A DNA stretch of 49,056 bases from an uncultured Oscillospiraceae bacterium. GTDB taxonomy: Bacteria; Bacillota; Clostridia; Oscillospirales; Acutalibacteraceae. The position numbers and the translations under genes were made by a program. The stretch is from positions 1 to 49,056 of the forward strand of contig CASDTR010000038.1 in assembly GCA_949283785.1 (NCBI GenBank), written 5' to 3'. The notes beneath the pieces are model-generated. The model worked only from the letters and a program-made list of their open reading frames with translations. It was not told the DNA's origin and did no database searches. This document shows, piece by piece, positions 33,908 through 43,588 of this stretch (the stretch's first letter is position 1; the number at the start of each line of letters is the position of its first letter).

Positions 33908-36289
33908 TTATTCGCAGCCGAAAACCCTTTTGGCGTACTCGACGCTGGCCATTGCGTCCTTGCCGTAAAAATCAGCTCCTATGGAATCGGCGTACTCCTG
34001 AGTGAGCACCGCTCCTCCCACCATCACCTTGCACCAAGGGCATTTTTCATTGAGAAGCTTTATTGTCTCCTCCATGTACGGCACAGTGGTGGTCATAAGG
34101 GCGCTGAGTCCCGCAAGCTCAATTTTATTTTCATATACATAATCAGCAATGGTTTCGGGCGGTACGTTTTTGCCCAGATCCATAACCTCAAAGCCGTAAT
34201 TGTCCAGCATTACCCTGACTATATTTTTACCTATATCGTGGTTGTCGCCCTTTACGGTGGCAATTACGATTTTTCCGTTTTTCTTTCTCTCTCCGCCCTT
34301 CTCCTTATAGTATTCGCTTATGGCGTCAAAAGCTTTTTCCGCCGCTCTGGCACAGGCCATAAGCTGGGGAAGAAAGATTTTCAGAGTATCAAAGCGCTTG
34401 CCCGCTTCGTCGAGAGCAGGGGCAAGGTGCTCCTTTATAACGTCCTCGGGAGCCTTTGATTTAAGCTCCTCTTTCGCCGCTTCATAGGCTTTATCCTCAA
34501 CGCCGCCCAAAATGAGGTCATAAAGCTTTGCTTTCTTTTCCTCTTTAGGCTTATTCTCACTGCCCGTAAGAGCCGCGATATAATCGGCGCAGTTTTCGTC
34601 AAAGCCATTCAAAGCGCACCACGAAAGATATGCGTTCATCATGGCCTCCGATTTGGGATTTATGATGCAGCAGTCAAGACCCGCTCCGAGAGCGAGAGTG
34701 AAGAAAGCGGAATTTATTACCTCTCTGCCCGGCAGTCCGAAGGAGACGTTTGAAACGCCTAAAATCGTCGAAACACCCAGTCTTTCCTTAATCATTTTAA
34801 GGGCTTCCAATGTGATTTTCGCAGCGTCCGCCGAGGAGCTTACGGTCATGGTCAGAGCGTCCACAACTATATCTTTACGGCTTATGCCGTACTTCTCGGC
34901 TGTGAGTACGATTTTTTCCGCAATTTTAAAGCGTTCCTCGGGGGTATCGGGTATGCCCTTATCGTCAAGGGTAAGGGCAACTAAAACGCCGCCGTATTTC
35001 TTTACCAGCGGAAAAACCGCTTCCATTATCTCCTCTTTGCCGTTGACGGAGTTTACCATGGGCTTGCCGTTATAAAGGCGCATGGCCTTTTCCAGAACCT
35101 GCGGATCGGCGGAATCTATCTGCAAGGGAAGAGCAATTGAGGACTGGAGGGTTTCTATGGCCTTTGCCATCATCTCTTTTTCGTCTATTCCCGGAAGTCC
35201 CACATTTACATCGAGAACGTGTGAACCTTTCTCCGCCTGTGTAAGTCCTTCTGAAAGGATGTAGCCCATATCCGAATCTATGAGAGCCTGTTTAAAAAGC
35301 TTTTTGCCTGTGGGATTTATCCTTTCGCCGATTATAACGGGCTTATCCCCTATAATCTGAGCCTTTGCGTAGGATGAAACTACGGTAATGCCCTTATCGG
35401 TTAAGGGCCTCGGTGCTATTTTCCCGCAAAGAGCGGTGAGCTTTGCTATATGCTCGGGGGTGGTGCCGCAGCATCCGCCCATTACTGCCGCGCCGTTTTC
35501 CGCAAAGAATCTGCATTTTTCGGCAAAGTCATCGGGGGAAACGTTATAGACGGTATTACCGTCAACTAAAACGGGAAGGCCCGCATTGGGATTTATGACA
35601 ATAGGAAGGGATGCATATTTCGCGTACTGCAAAAACACCTCTCTCATTTCCTCGGGACCCGTTGAGCAGTTTATGCCGAGGGCATCAACACCCAGTCCCT
35701 CAAGAAGAGCTATTGCAGCAAGGGAATCGGCTCCTGTGAGAAGCTTTCCCTTATCGTCGAAGGAGCAGGTGGCGAAAACAGGAAGGGAGGTGTTTTCCTT
35801 TGCCGCCAATACAGCCGCTTTAAGCTCATAGGTATCGGTAAAGGTTTCAAGCAGAATCAAATCCGCTCCCGCCTTTTCCCCCGCTATGGCGATTTCTCTG
35901 AAAATCTCATAGGCCTCCTCAAAGGAGGTATCCCCGTTGGGTTTAAGAAGCTTTCCCGTAGGGCCTATATCGAGAGCGGCATATTTTTCCCTGTCGCCTC
36001 CAAACTCCTTTATGGCAGCTTTTGCACATTTTATTCCCGCAGCGGCAATCTCACCCGCCGTATAGCCCAGAGGCTCCATTTTGCAGCGGTTTCCGCCGAA
36101 AGTGTTGGAAGTGAGTATATCGGCTCCCGCCTTCAAATATTCAAGATGAATTTTCTTTATTTCATCGGGCTTTTCAATGCACCATGGCTCAGGCTGCGCC
36201 CCTGCGGCAATTCCTCTCTTCTGAAGCAGGGAGCCCATTGCGCCGTCAAAAAACAGCAGCTCATTACCGAGTTTTTCCATATTAAACAT
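33908..36289 (-). CDS. metH: Cobalamin-dependent methionine synthase without activation domain
   Basis: The 793-residue protein has three modules. Residues about 1-290 are the homocysteine-binding barrel with zinc cysteines in GINCSTG and GGCCGTTPEH. Residues about 315-560 are the pterin-binding barrel (VIGERINPTGKK). The C-terminus is the cobalamin cap and Rossmann domain, with the B12 lower ligand in GDNHDIGKNIV. It methylates homocysteine using methyl-tetrahydrofolate. The C-terminal AdoMet activation domain of the E. coli enzyme is absent, as is common in Clostridia. RBS GGAGG lies before the ATG. metF is 46 bases upstream, in the same operon. Confidence 0.95.
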   Translation of the reverse strand: MFNMEKLGNELLFFDGAMGSLLQKRGIAAGAQPEPWCIEKPDEIKKIHLEYLKAGADILTSNTFGGNRCKMEPLGYTAGEIAAAGIKCAKAAIKEFGGDREKYAALDIGPTGKLLKPNGDTSFEEAYEIFREIAIAGEKAGADLILLETFTDTYELKAAVLAAKENTSLPVFATCSFDDKGKLLTGADSLAAIALLEGLGVDALGINCSTGPEEMREVFLQYAKYASLPIVINPNAGLPVLVDGNTVYNVSPDDFAEKCRFFAENGAAVMGGCCGTTPEHIAKLTALCGKIAPRPLTDKGITVVSSYAKAQIIGDKPVIIGERINPTGKKLFKQALIDSDMGYILSEGLTQAEKGSHVLDVNVGLPGIDEKEMMAKAIETLQSSIALPLQIDSADPQVLEKAMRLYNGKPMVNSVNGKEEIMEAVFPLVKKYGGVLVALTLDDKGIPDTPEERFKIAEKIVLTAEKYGISRKDIVVDALTMTVSSSADAAKITLEALKMIKERLGVSTILGVSNVSFGLPGREVINSAFFTLALGAGLDCCIINPKSEAMMNAYLSWCALNGFDENCADYIAALTGSENKPKEEKKAKLYDLILGGVEDKAYEAAKEELKSKAPEDVIKEHLAPALDEAGKRFDTLKIFLPQLMACARAAEKAFDAISEYYKEKGGERKKNGKIVIATVKGDNHDIGKNIVRVMLDNYGFEVMDLGKNVPPETIADYVYENKIELAGLSALMTTTVPYMEETIKLLNEKCPWCKVMVGGAVLTQEYADSIGADFYGKDAMASVEYAKRVFGCE

Positions 36290-36335
36290 CTTTTTCCTCC
36301 GAGTTTATGTTAATCGTTAAATCTGCCGCAGTGGA

Positions 36336-37202
36336 TTACTTGAGAATCTCCGAAAGGCTCTCCATAATCTGCCGCGCTACTTCGGGCTTGTTCATTGTGT
36401 AAATATGTATTCCCTTTACGCCGTTGGCGATAAGATCCACAATCTGATCTATGGCGTAGGCAATCCCCGCCTGCTTTAACGCAGCGTCGTTATCGCCGAA
36501 TTTGTCGAGTATCATTCTGAATTTGGGAGTCAGCGAAGTACCCGACAGCTCGGTTATGCGCTTTATCTGACGTGAATTTGTAACGGGCATAACCCCCGCA
36601 AGCACGGGAACATCTATTCCCTTGGCAAGGGCGCGGTACAGGAAGCTGTAAAGGACGCTGTTGTCAAAGAACATCTGAGTTGTAAGGTAATCGCAGCCGC
36701 AGTCAACCTTGGATTTCAGATAGTCAAGATCGCGGCTCTGGCTCTCGCACTCAACGTGTCCTTCGGGATAACAGGCGGCTCCGATGCTGAATCCGCCTCT
36801 CTCTTTAAGCTCTTCAACAAGCTGATAGGCGTATTTATAATATCCCGCTCCCGGGAAAGTACCCTCCTTCGGCAGGTCGCCCCTGAGGGCAAGCACATTT
36901 TCTATCTTCGCTTCCTTCATCTCGTCGATAAGCTGTGATATTTCCTGCCTCGAGGATGAAACGCAGCTCAGATGCGCCAGTGCGCTTGTTCCAAGCTCAT
37001 CCTGTATATAGGAAGCTATTTTAATGGTATTCTTCGACGTTCCGCCTCCAGCGCCGTATGTGACGCTTATAAAATCAGGCGAAAGTTCGGAGAGCTCCTT
37101 AATGGCCATTTTCGTGCTCTCAAATGCATCGGATTTCTTCGGAGGGAAAACCTCAAAGGATACCGTAACATCTTTGCTTCTAAGTCTTTCAGTAATATTC
37201 AT
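36336..37202 (-). CDS. metF: 5,10-methylenetetrahydrofolate reductase
   Basis: The 288-residue FAD enzyme makes 5-methyl-tetrahydrofolate for MetH. The start VTVSFEVFPPKKSD has the catalytic Glu, followed by FISVTYGAGGG; HLSCVSSSR, LRGDLP and DYLTTQMFFDN are typical. It is the first gene of metF-metH. Confidence 0.96.
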   Translation of the reverse strand: MNITERLRSKDVTVSFEVFPPKKSDAFESTKMAIKELSELSPDFISVTYGAGGGTSKNTIKIASYIQDELGTSALAHLSCVSSSRQEISQLIDEMKEAKIENVLALRGDLPKEGTFPGAGYYKYAYQLVEELKERGGFSIGAACYPEGHVECESQSRDLDYLKSKVDCGCDYLTTQMFFDNSVLYSFLYRALAKGIDVPVLAGVMPVTNSRQIKRITELSGTSLTPKFRMILDKFGDNDAALKQAGIAYAIDQIVDLIANGVKGIHIYTMNKPEVARQIMESLSEILK

Positions 37203-37240
37203 AAAGCTTCATCCCTATCTTATGTCGTTTCATTTTTTCT

Positions 37241-37269
37241 ATTATACATTTTTGCCCCTTTAATTACAA
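37241..37269 (-). promoter_or_regulatory. Promoter of metF-metH
   Basis: TTGTAA (37264-37269) and TATAAT (37241-37246) on the minus strand, 17 bases apart. The transcribed leader is about 30 bases and has no room for a SAM or cobalamin riboswitch. Confidence 0.7.
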
Positions 37270-37351
37270 CGAATTATGTGTTAAAATATATGGGCAGAAA
37301 TTAAAAAGCGCATATTCTCCAAAAATCGCCGTAGTTTTGTTAAAAAAATCC

Positions 37352-37380
37352 TTGCATTTTTTGTAAGAATATGATAGCAT
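37352..37380 (+). promoter_or_regulatory. Promoter of rpmB
   Basis: TTGCAT (37352-37357) and TAGCAT (37375-37380), 17 bases apart. Confidence 0.5.
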
Positions 37381-37424
37381 AGTTACGTTATTCTGTTAGT
37401 CACACCAGAAGGAGGTGCCTAAAA

Positions 37425-37613
37425 ATGGCAAAATGTCAGTTCTGCGGTAAAGATGTTTCTTTCGGCATCAAGGTTTCCCACTCACACAGACGTTCAAACA
37501 GAACATGGAAGCCCAACATCAAGCGCGTTAAGGCTGTTGTAAACGGCTCACCCTGCCGTGTTTATGCATGCACACGCTGCCTTCGTTCAGGTAAGGTTAC
37601 ACGTGCTGTCTAA
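37425..37613 (+). CDS. rpmB: Ribosomal protein bL28
   Basis: The 62-residue protein of the large ribosomal subunit begins AKCQFCGKDVSFG and ends CTRCLRSGKV; the two CxxC pairs form a zinc ribbon. A strong AGAAGGAGG site precedes the ATG. It is a single-gene unit with its own terminator. Confidence 0.97.
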   Translation: MAKCQFCGKDVSFGIKVSHSHRRSNRTWKPNIKRVKAVVNGSPCRVYACTRCLRSGKVTRAV

Positions 37614-37649
37614 TCCTTCCTCAACGGTTTGAAAGAGGATAATAAATAA

Positions 37650-37683
37650 GAGGCTGCTCTTTTTAGCAGTCTCTTTTTATTTT
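37650..37683 (+). terminator. Terminator of rpmB
   Basis: GAGGCTGCT pairs with AGCAGTCTC, followed by TTTTTATTTT. Confidence 0.85.
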
Positions 37684-37753
37684 GCAAATTAAGTTTACGC
37701 AGACGCCCCATAACAAACGGCGGCAGTCATTAAATATAAACGCCTCTACCGAC

Positions 37754-37810
37754 AATCCCTCTGTCAAAGCTTCGCTTTGCCGCCTCCCTTTACATAAAGG
37801 AGGCTTTGAC
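37754..37810. repeat. Palindromic intergenic repeat (MITE-like)
   Basis: GTCAAAG (37763-37769) pairs with CTTTGAC (37804-37810) and GCCTCC with GGAGGC, with an inner hairpin AAAGCTTCGCTTT. The block AATCCCTCTGTCAAAGC followed by CTCCCTTTACATAA resembles dispersed repeats I know from gut Firmicutes genomes. Only one copy is in this window. Confidence 0.5.
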
Positions 37811-37838
37811 AAAGACGTTAGTTAATAAATAATAGTAT

Positions 37839-37887
37839 AAAATAAAAAAGCCTGCAAACAGAGTTTAAATTAACCCTGAACGCAGGC
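37839..37887 (-). terminator. Terminator after der
   Basis: On the minus strand a GCCTGC/GCAGGC stem with extra pairing, followed by TTTTTTATTTT. It is the second copy of the element at 751-791. Confidence 0.8.
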
Positions 37888-37935
37888 CGATTTGCTTATT
37901 TTTTACTGTCCGTCAGTGTGCGAATTGAAAGCGGA
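37839..37935 (-). repeat. Second copy of the terminator-containing intergenic repeat
   Basis: GCCTGCAAACAG, CGCAGGC, TTATTTTTTACTGT and GTCAGTGTGCGAATT match in order and spacing the copy at 760-830. Confidence 0.5.
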
Positions 37936-38011
37936 TATGTCCGCCGCAGGAACTTACAGCTGTTTCATTCCGCTGCTCAGTGTGCGACATGTATGCAAAC
38001 TCAGTTTGCTG

Positions 38012-39343
38012 CTAATTCTTGCTTTTGTCTTCTCTTTCCCTTATGACAAAACGCACAGGTGTTCCCTCAAGGCCGAAAACCTCTCTGATCTGGTTTTCCA
38101 GATAACGCTGATAGCTGAAATGGAAAAGCTCCTTGCGGTTTACAAAAGAGACAAACGTCGGCGGCCTTGTGGATGCCTGAGTCATGTAGTAAATCTTAAG
38201 GCGCTTGCCCTTATCCGTGGGAGGCTGTACTCTCGCAGTAGCAGCCGCAAGGATGTCGTTGAGCTTACCTGTTGAAATCCTCATTGCGTTCTGGGAATCA
38301 ACATACTTTATAAGCTCGTAAAGACGCTCTATCCTCTGACCCGTCTTTGCCGAGATGAATATAATGGGCGCATAGCTCATAAATGAAAAATCGTTCATAA
38401 GCTTTTTGCGGTATTTATCCATGGTGTTGCCGTCTTTTTCAACGGCATCCCACTTGTTAACTGCTATAATACACGCCTTGCCTAAATCATGGGCAATACC
38501 CGCAACCTTAGAATCCTGCTCCGTAAAGCCCTCTACGGCGTCAATCATTATAACACATACCTGTGCTCTTTCAACGGCCATGCGTGCTCTTATTACGCTG
38601 TATTTTTCGATAGCGTCGTCTACTTTGCTCTTTCTTCTCAGTCCCGCAGTATCAATGAACACAAACTTTCCGTGAGCATTCTCAACATAAGTATCCGTAG
38701 CGTCTCTTGTCGTACCTGCAATGTTTGAAACAATTGCCCTTTCCTCGCCCGAAATGGCGTTCACAAGGGAAGATTTGCCCACGTTCGGCTTTCCGATAAT
38801 TGCAACGGAGGTTGTGTCATCCTCCTGCTCTTCGCTTTCATCGTCGGGGAGATATTTAAGCACTTCGTCGAGAAGGTCCCCCGTACCGTGTCCATGGACT
38901 GCGGAAACCGCTATGGGATCCCCTAAGCCGAGATTGTAAAACTCATAGAAATCCATGGGCAGATCGCCTATGCCGTCGCATTTATTGACACACAGGACAA
39001 TAGGCTTTCCGCTTTTCTGAAGCATAGCGGCAACTTCGCTGTCGGTAGCCACAACGCCGCTTTTTACATCGGTCACAAGGATTATGACATCGGCACTGTC
39101 TATGGCAAGCTGCGCCTGACGTCTCATCTGTGAAAGGATCACATCATCCGACTGAGGCTCTATACCGCCTGTATCCACAAGCAGCAAATGATGTCCCAGC
39201 CACTCGCAGTCGCCGTAAATGCGGTCACGGGTGACGCCGGGGGTGTCGTCCACAATCGAAAGGCGCGTGCCCACAAGCTTATTGAAAAGGGTCGATTTTC
39301 CCACATTGGGCCTTCCTACAACCGCAACAATGGGTCTTGCCAT
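38012..39343 (-). CDS. der: Ribosome biogenesis GTPase Der (EngA)
   Basis: The 443-residue protein carries two consecutive GTPase domains and a C-terminal KH-like domain, the unique layout of Der. Domain 1: GRPNVGKST, DTPGVTRD, DTGG, NKCD. Domain 2: GKPNVGKSS, NIAGTTRD, DTAGLRRKSKV, NKWD. It acts in 50S assembly. It begins four bases after the DUF512 radical SAM gene. Confidence 0.97.
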   Translation of the reverse strand: MARPIVAVVGRPNVGKSTLFNKLVGTRLSIVDDTPGVTRDRIYGDCEWLGHHLLLVDTGGIEPQSDDVILSQMRRQAQLAIDSADVIILVTDVKSGVVATDSEVAAMLQKSGKPIVLCVNKCDGIGDLPMDFYEFYNLGLGDPIAVSAVHGHGTGDLLDEVLKYLPDDESEEQEDDTTSVAIIGKPNVGKSSLVNAISGEERAIVSNIAGTTRDATDTYVENAHGKFVFIDTAGLRRKSKVDDAIEKYSVIRARMAVERAQVCVIMIDAVEGFTEQDSKVAGIAHDLGKACIIAVNKWDAVEKDGNTMDKYRKKLMNDFSFMSYAPIIFISAKTGQRIERLYELIKYVDSQNAMRISTGKLNDILAAATARVQPPTDKGKRLKIYYMTQASTRPPTFVSFVNRKELFHFSYQRYLENQIREVFGLEGTPVRFVIREREDKSKN

Positions 39344-39347
39344 TTTT

Positions 39348-40661
39348 TCACTCTCCTATCATTGCCGAAAGCAGCGCGTATCCGTCGTTGTCAACAGGTG
39401 TAACCTTTACTTTCAGCCTTTCTTCCAAATCCTTCGGGGACAAATCATCAAGGAAAATATCTCCCTCGCTTCTGAGCATTGCGGAAGGTATGAGCAGCTC
39501 CTCGCCTAAATCTTTGTCGTTAAGCTGATCTATAAGATCCGTTCCCGTAAGAAGCCCGGCAACGTTTATAGTCTCTCCGAAAAATTTATTTTTTATGGGT
39601 GTAACTTCAATATGAAGATTTTTAAACTTCTCCTGAGCCTTCTGAGCTAAGGAATCTATAAGAGGATAAGCGGAGGTTCCCGTAGCCATGGAGATTTTTC
39701 TCTCCCTGCCGTCTGGGCTTTGCTCTGTTTCCGAAAGAGCTTTTGCAAAAGAATCACGAAGATCCGCCCAGAGTCCTACGCCGTTTTCGAGCTGGGCAAA
39801 CTCCTCATAATACTCTCCGTCGGGAATGGGTCTGCCCGCTTTGAGATAAAATTCATCCGCAGCAAAGGCAAGGCGCGTGCCGTGCTCCTTCTTAAACTCG
39901 TTTCCGAACTGCTCTATAATATCCACGGTTTCGGCTGCCTGCTCCCTTGTGTAGGGCTCAATATGACAGAGTCCCTCTCGGAATTTTGTTATTCCCACAG
40001 GCACCGCCGCAACGCTCTGTACGCTGGGATAAAGAGCCGCCAGCTCCTTCAGGCTGTATCTGAGCTCCTCGCCGTCATTGACTCCCGGGCAGAGGACAAG
40101 CTGGGTATTTATGGAAATTCCCGCCTCCGCAAGGCGCTTTACTATTTTCAGAGCCTCGCCCGCATGAGGATTCGCCATCATCCTGACTCTCAGCTCCGGA
40201 TTCATTGTATGAACAGATATATTAACGGGGCTTATGTGCATTTCCATAATGCGCTGTACCTCACGTTCAGTAATGTTCGTAAGGGTAATATAGTTGCCGA
40301 AAAGGAATGAAAGCCTTGCATCGTCATCCTTAAAGTAAAGGCTTTCTCTGAGGCCTTTCGGAAGCTGGTCTATAAAGCAGAACATACACTTATTTTTGCA
40401 GCTTCTCCTTTTATCCATAAGGTAGGTTTCAAAAATAAGTCCTAAATCCTCGCCCTGTTCCTTCTTCACCTTTACCCTATGAGCTTTTCCGTTTTTGCAG
40501 CGGATTATATCCACCTTCAGCTCACTGTCATCAGCATAAAAGCTGTAATCGAGAACATCGGCTATGTCGTGGCCGTTTACAGAAACGAGAGTATCCCCGG
40601 GCTTTATCCGTTTTTTATCGGCAGACGAGCCTTTTGCAACATCACTGATTATTACCGACAC
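39348..40661 (-). CDS. DUF512 PDZ/radical SAM protein
   Basis: The 437-residue protein has an N-terminal PDZ-like domain (SSADKKRIKPGDTLVSVNGHDI), the radical-SAM-type cluster CKNKCMFCFIDQLPKG, and a C-terminal DUF512 domain. The reaction is unknown. A GTG at 40661 is favoured: GGGGAGGTG lies ten bases upstream, and earlier in-frame codons would run into rpmF. It sits directly upstream of der, a conserved order in Clostridia. Confidence 0.9.
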   Translation of the reverse strand: MSVIISDVAKGSSADKKRIKPGDTLVSVNGHDIADVLDYSFYADDSELKVDIIRCKNGKAHRVKVKKEQGEDLGLIFETYLMDKRRSCKNKCMFCFIDQLPKGLRESLYFKDDDARLSFLFGNYITLTNITEREVQRIMEMHISPVNISVHTMNPELRVRMMANPHAGEALKIVKRLAEAGISINTQLVLCPGVNDGEELRYSLKELAALYPSVQSVAAVPVGITKFREGLCHIEPYTREQAAETVDIIEQFGNEFKKEHGTRLAFAADEFYLKAGRPIPDGEYYEEFAQLENGVGLWADLRDSFAKALSETEQSPDGRERKISMATGTSAYPLIDSLAQKAQEKFKNLHIEVTPIKNKFFGETINVAGLLTGTDLIDQLNDKDLGEELLIPSAMLRSEGDIFLDDLSPKDLEERLKVKVTPVDNDGYALLSAMIGE

Positions 40662-40747
40662 CGAAAACGCACCTCCCCTGTTTTCTACATAATAAGCAAA
40701 AAAGGCAGAGAAGACCACTTCCCTACCTTTGCCTGTGTGTAAAGGAC

Positions 40748-40930
40748 TTATGCTTCCTTGCTTATAACTGTCTTGCCGTTGTAGGAACCGCAGTTGCCAC
40801 AAACTCTGTGAGGTCTCTTGTACTCACCGCAATTGGGACACTTTACAAGGGTGGGAGCCTCCAACTTCCAAACGTTGGAACGTCTCTTATCGCGTCTTGC
40901 CTTTGAAACTCTTCTCTTTGGTACCGCCAT
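40748..40930 (-). CDS. rpmF: Ribosomal protein bL32
   Basis: A 60-residue ribosomal protein beginning [17 protein letters not shown], with two CxxC zinc pairs (CPNCGEYK and CGNCGSYNG). It follows yceD by 43 bases, the common bacterial order. Confidence 0.98.
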   Translation of the reverse strand: MAVPKRRVSKARRDKRRSNVWKLEAPTLVKCPNCGEYKRPHRVCGNCGSYNGKTVISKEA

Positions 40931-40973
40931 GTCAGCACCTCCTTAGATTAGTGAAAATAAACTGAAAACTAAA

Positions 40974-41468
40974 TTATTTATCCAAAAGCTGCTTGAGCGC
41001 ATCCCATCTGGGATCAATAGGCTTTTCGCAGCTACAGGAGCCTTCATTGAGATTCTTGCCGCACACGGCGCAAAGTCCCTTGCAGTCCTCCCTGCAAAGC
41101 AGCTTTGTGGGAAATGATAAAATCACTTCGCTGCGCACCAGCTCTTCAAAATCGAGCTGCATGTTTTCAGCAAGAATAAATTCGTCGTTATCTGAATCAT
41201 TGAGCTCATACACGACAACGGAGGAAAGAACCACCGAATAATTTCTCTCAACATCCGCCGCACATCTGTCACAGGGAGCACAGTAGGTGTACTGCGCTTT
41301 CGCATTAAGAGTTACAACACCCGTCCTGTTTCGGATTTCACCCGTCACCTTAACGGGAGCGGCAACCGGATGCACGCCGGAAACCTCCACATCGGAGAAA
41401 TCGTACTCAAAATCAAGGGGAAGAACCTCACCCTCATTCCGAAATATGTTTTCAAGATTAATAAGCAT
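40974..41468 (-). CDS. yceD: YceD family (DUF177) protein
   Basis: The 164-residue protein has the DUF177 pattern: CDRC in the middle and a C-terminal CREDCKGLCAVCGKNLNEGSCSC that probably binds zinc. It is linked to rpmF in most bacteria and related proteins have a role in 23S rRNA processing in some organisms. The C-terminus PIDPRWDALKQLL is typical. Confidence 0.92.
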   Translation of the reverse strand: MLINLENIFRNEGEVLPLDFEYDFSDVEVSGVHPVAAPVKVTGEIRNRTGVVTLNAKAQYTYCAPCDRCAADVERNYSVVLSSVVVYELNDSDNDEFILAENMQLDFEELVRSEVILSFPTKLLCREDCKGLCAVCGKNLNEGSCSCEKPIDPRWDALKQLLDK

Positions 41469-41497
41469 AGCTACACCCCTGATATTGTGCGGAAATT

Positions 41498-41526
41498 ATT
41501 ATACATTTTCCGAACCGCTTTGTCAA
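41498..41526 (-). promoter_or_regulatory. Consensus promoter of yceD-rpmF-DUF512-der
   Basis: TTGACA (41521-41526) and TATAAT (41498-41503) on the minus strand with a 17-base spacer, a perfect sigma-A consensus. Confidence 0.9.
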
Positions 41527-41560
41527 CACATAGTGACATATTTTTTTGAAGGACACAAGA

Positions 41561-41591
41561 TTTTGACCGGAGAGAAACCCTCCGGTCAAAA
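41561..41591. terminator. Terminator after the P-loop gene
   Basis: TTTTGACCGGA and TCCGGTCAAAA form a symmetrical stem with A and T flanks, so it could act on both strands. Confidence 0.7.
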
Positions 41592-41614
41592 TAAGCTGTT
41601 CATTTGAGCGGTTT

Positions 41615-42031
41615 TCAGATTTTCTGGCAGTACTCGTAAATTCTTTCGGGAAGAACTGACTCATCTGCGGAAATTGTAAAAGTGAACTTAGCGTCCGTAA
41701 GCTTCGAAAGGGCGTCAACCTTTTTAAGGAAGTCGGCGAGCTCTTCGTAATCTCTTGTTCCGATTCTCAGTGTGGCGTCTACAAGAATATCTGTAATGTC
41801 ATGGTCGCCTGCACAGATTCCGCTGAGGAAGCCGTAAAAAGCGTCATAACCGTGAACATCAAAGTAATCAGCGGCAACAAGCCTTGCGCGGGAGTTAACG
41901 TCGTAAGTGAGCTTTGTCTCCTTCTCAACGCACACAACGTGTCCGTTGGACTTTTCAACAGCAGCGTTAACCTCTGCGATTAAATGCTTTGTTTTTCCTG
42001 AGCCTTTGCATCCGATAATAAGAGAAATCAT
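41615..42031 (-). CDS. Small P-loop protein of unknown function
   Basis: The 138-residue protein starts with a Walker A motif (LIIGCKGSGKTK, about 4-15). It is acidic, has a DITDILVDATLRIG strand-helix region that could act as Walker B, and ends with a segment rich in charged residues. It is too small for a motor ATPase. The function is unknown to me. It follows pgi by about 50 bases on the same strand and has a good AGGAGGAG site. Confidence 0.75.
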   Translation of the reverse strand: MISLIIGCKGSGKTKHLIAEVNAAVEKSNGHVVCVEKETKLTYDVNSRARLVAADYFDVHGYDAFYGFLSGICAGDHDITDILVDATLRIGTRDYEELADFLKKVDALSKLTDAKFTFTISADESVLPERIYEYCQKI

Positions 42032-42082
42032 TGCTATCTCCTCCTGTATATTTAATCTCCGCCAAAGCGGTTACATCCTTTT

Positions 42083-43426
42083 TCAGTTTGCTCCCAGTCT
42101 CTTTTCGAGAGCTTCCTTTTCGCTCTCATAGCTGGGCTTGCCGAGAAGGGCAAACATATTCTTCTTGTAGCTTTCAACGCCGGGCTGGTTGAAGGGATTT
42201 ACTCCCAGCACATAACCTGAAACGGCGCAGGCCTTCTCAAAGAAGTAAATGAGGTATCCCAGCTCATACTCGTTCATTTCGGGAACCGAGAGCACAAGGT
42301 TCGGCACTCCGCCGTCGTTATGGGCAAGCACAGTGCCCTGGAAAGCCTTCTTGTTGACGTAATCCATGGTCTTTCCCGCGAGGAAGTTAAGGCCGTCAAC
42401 GTTTTCGGGGTCTGTGCCGATAGTAATTTCATACTTGGGCTTATCGAAAGTCACAACCGTCTCAAAGAGAAGCCTCTCACCTTCCTGAATGTACTGGCCG
42501 AGAGAGTGGAGATCCGTTGAGAAAACGGCCGAGGTGGGGAAAAGTCCCTTTCCGTCTTTGCCCTCGCTCTCGCCGAAGAGCTGCTTGAACCACTCGTTCA
42601 TCATTGTGAAGGAAGGCTCATAGCTTACAAGCATCTCCGTGCTCTTGCCCTTGCGGTAGAGAATGTTTCTGATAGCCGCGTACTTGTAGCAATCGTTTCC
42701 GTCAAACTCATCCCCTGCAAGAGCGTCCTGAGCAGCCTTTGCGCCGCTCATAAGAGCGTCGATATCGGCTCCGCTTACTGCGATGGGAAGAAGTCCCACT
42801 GCTGTGAGAACGGAATAACGTCCGCCTACATCGTCGGGAACTACGAAGGTTTCATAGCCCTCGCGGTCGGAAAGTGATTTCAGGGTACCCTTTTCCTTAT
42901 CGGTGGTAACATAAATTCTTCCCGCTGCGCCCTCCTTGCCGTATTTCTTTTCAAGAAGCTCACGGAAGACTCTGAAAGCTACCGCAGGCTCAGTTGTTGT
43001 GCCTGACTTTGAAATAACGTTGATCGAAAAATCACGTCCGTCGCATATATCAACAAGCTCTTTAAGAGCGGTTGAACTGATGCTGTTTCCGGAGAAGTAA
43101 ATGTCCGGAGTATCCTTTTTCATTGCGTTGTAGTTGGGTGACTTGATGAACTCGATAGCCGCTCTCGCTCCGAGATAGGAGCCGCCTATACCTATAACGA
43201 TGAGAACCTCCGAGTCGGACTTGATTTTTGCAGCCGCCTTTTTGATTCTCGCAAACTCCTCTTTATCATAATCAGTGGGAAGAGTCAGCCAGCCGAGGAA
43301 ATCATTTCCCTCTCCCGTCTTGCTCTCGAGAACCTGCGCCGCCTTTTTGACCTCGGGCGCGATTTTCTCAATGTCGGCAGGTGTTACAAGCTCGCCCACA
43401 TATCTGTCGATAAGTTTTACGCTCAT
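42083..43426 (-). CDS. pgi: Glucose-6-phosphate isomerase
   Basis: The 447-residue enzyme interconverts glucose 6-phosphate and fructose 6-phosphate. It has the short Gram-positive form of Pgi, with [34 protein letters not shown] and the C-terminal [14 protein letters not shown]. It is probably co-transcribed with the small P-loop gene downstream. Confidence 0.97.
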   Translation of the reverse strand: MSVKLIDRYVGELVTPADIEKIAPEVKKAAQVLESKTGEGNDFLGWLTLPTDYDKEEFARIKKAAAKIKSDSEVLIVIGIGGSYLGARAAIEFIKSPNYNAMKKDTPDIYFSGNSISSTALKELVDICDGRDFSINVISKSGTTTEPAVAFRVFRELLEKKYGKEGAAGRIYVTTDKEKGTLKSLSDREGYETFVVPDDVGGRYSVLTAVGLLPIAVSGADIDALMSGAKAAQDALAGDEFDGNDCYKYAAIRNILYRKGKSTEMLVSYEPSFTMMNEWFKQLFGESEGKDGKGLFPTSAVFSTDLHSLGQYIQEGERLLFETVVTFDKPKYEITIGTDPENVDGLNFLAGKTMDYVNKKAFQGTVLAHNDGGVPNLVLSVPEMNEYELGYLIYFFEKACAVSGYVLGVNPFNQPGVESYKKNMFALLGKPSYESEKEALEKRLGAN

Positions 43427-43504
43427 AATTGTATTCCTCCATTTTCAGACCCCGTTTGTGCAAAATATCTGTTTTAAACGTCTTTTGCCCATTCGGTTGT
43501 ATAT

Positions 43505-43533
43505 ATCTTACCTTATAAACCGAATTTTTTCAA
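43505..43533 (-). promoter_or_regulatory. Promoter of pgi
   Basis: TTGAAA (43528-43533) and TAAGAT (43505-43510) on the minus strand, 17 bases apart. Confidence 0.6.
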
Positions 43534-43588
43534 TACAATATCACCATATTTAAAAATAATTTTCAGTCTGTTCTTATTTCGTCCAAGG

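Noticed and set aside
37203-37424. SAM or cobalamin riboswitch ahead of metF-metH
   Set aside because: The promoter lies about 30 bases from the start codon, leaving no room, and none of the conserved cores is present.
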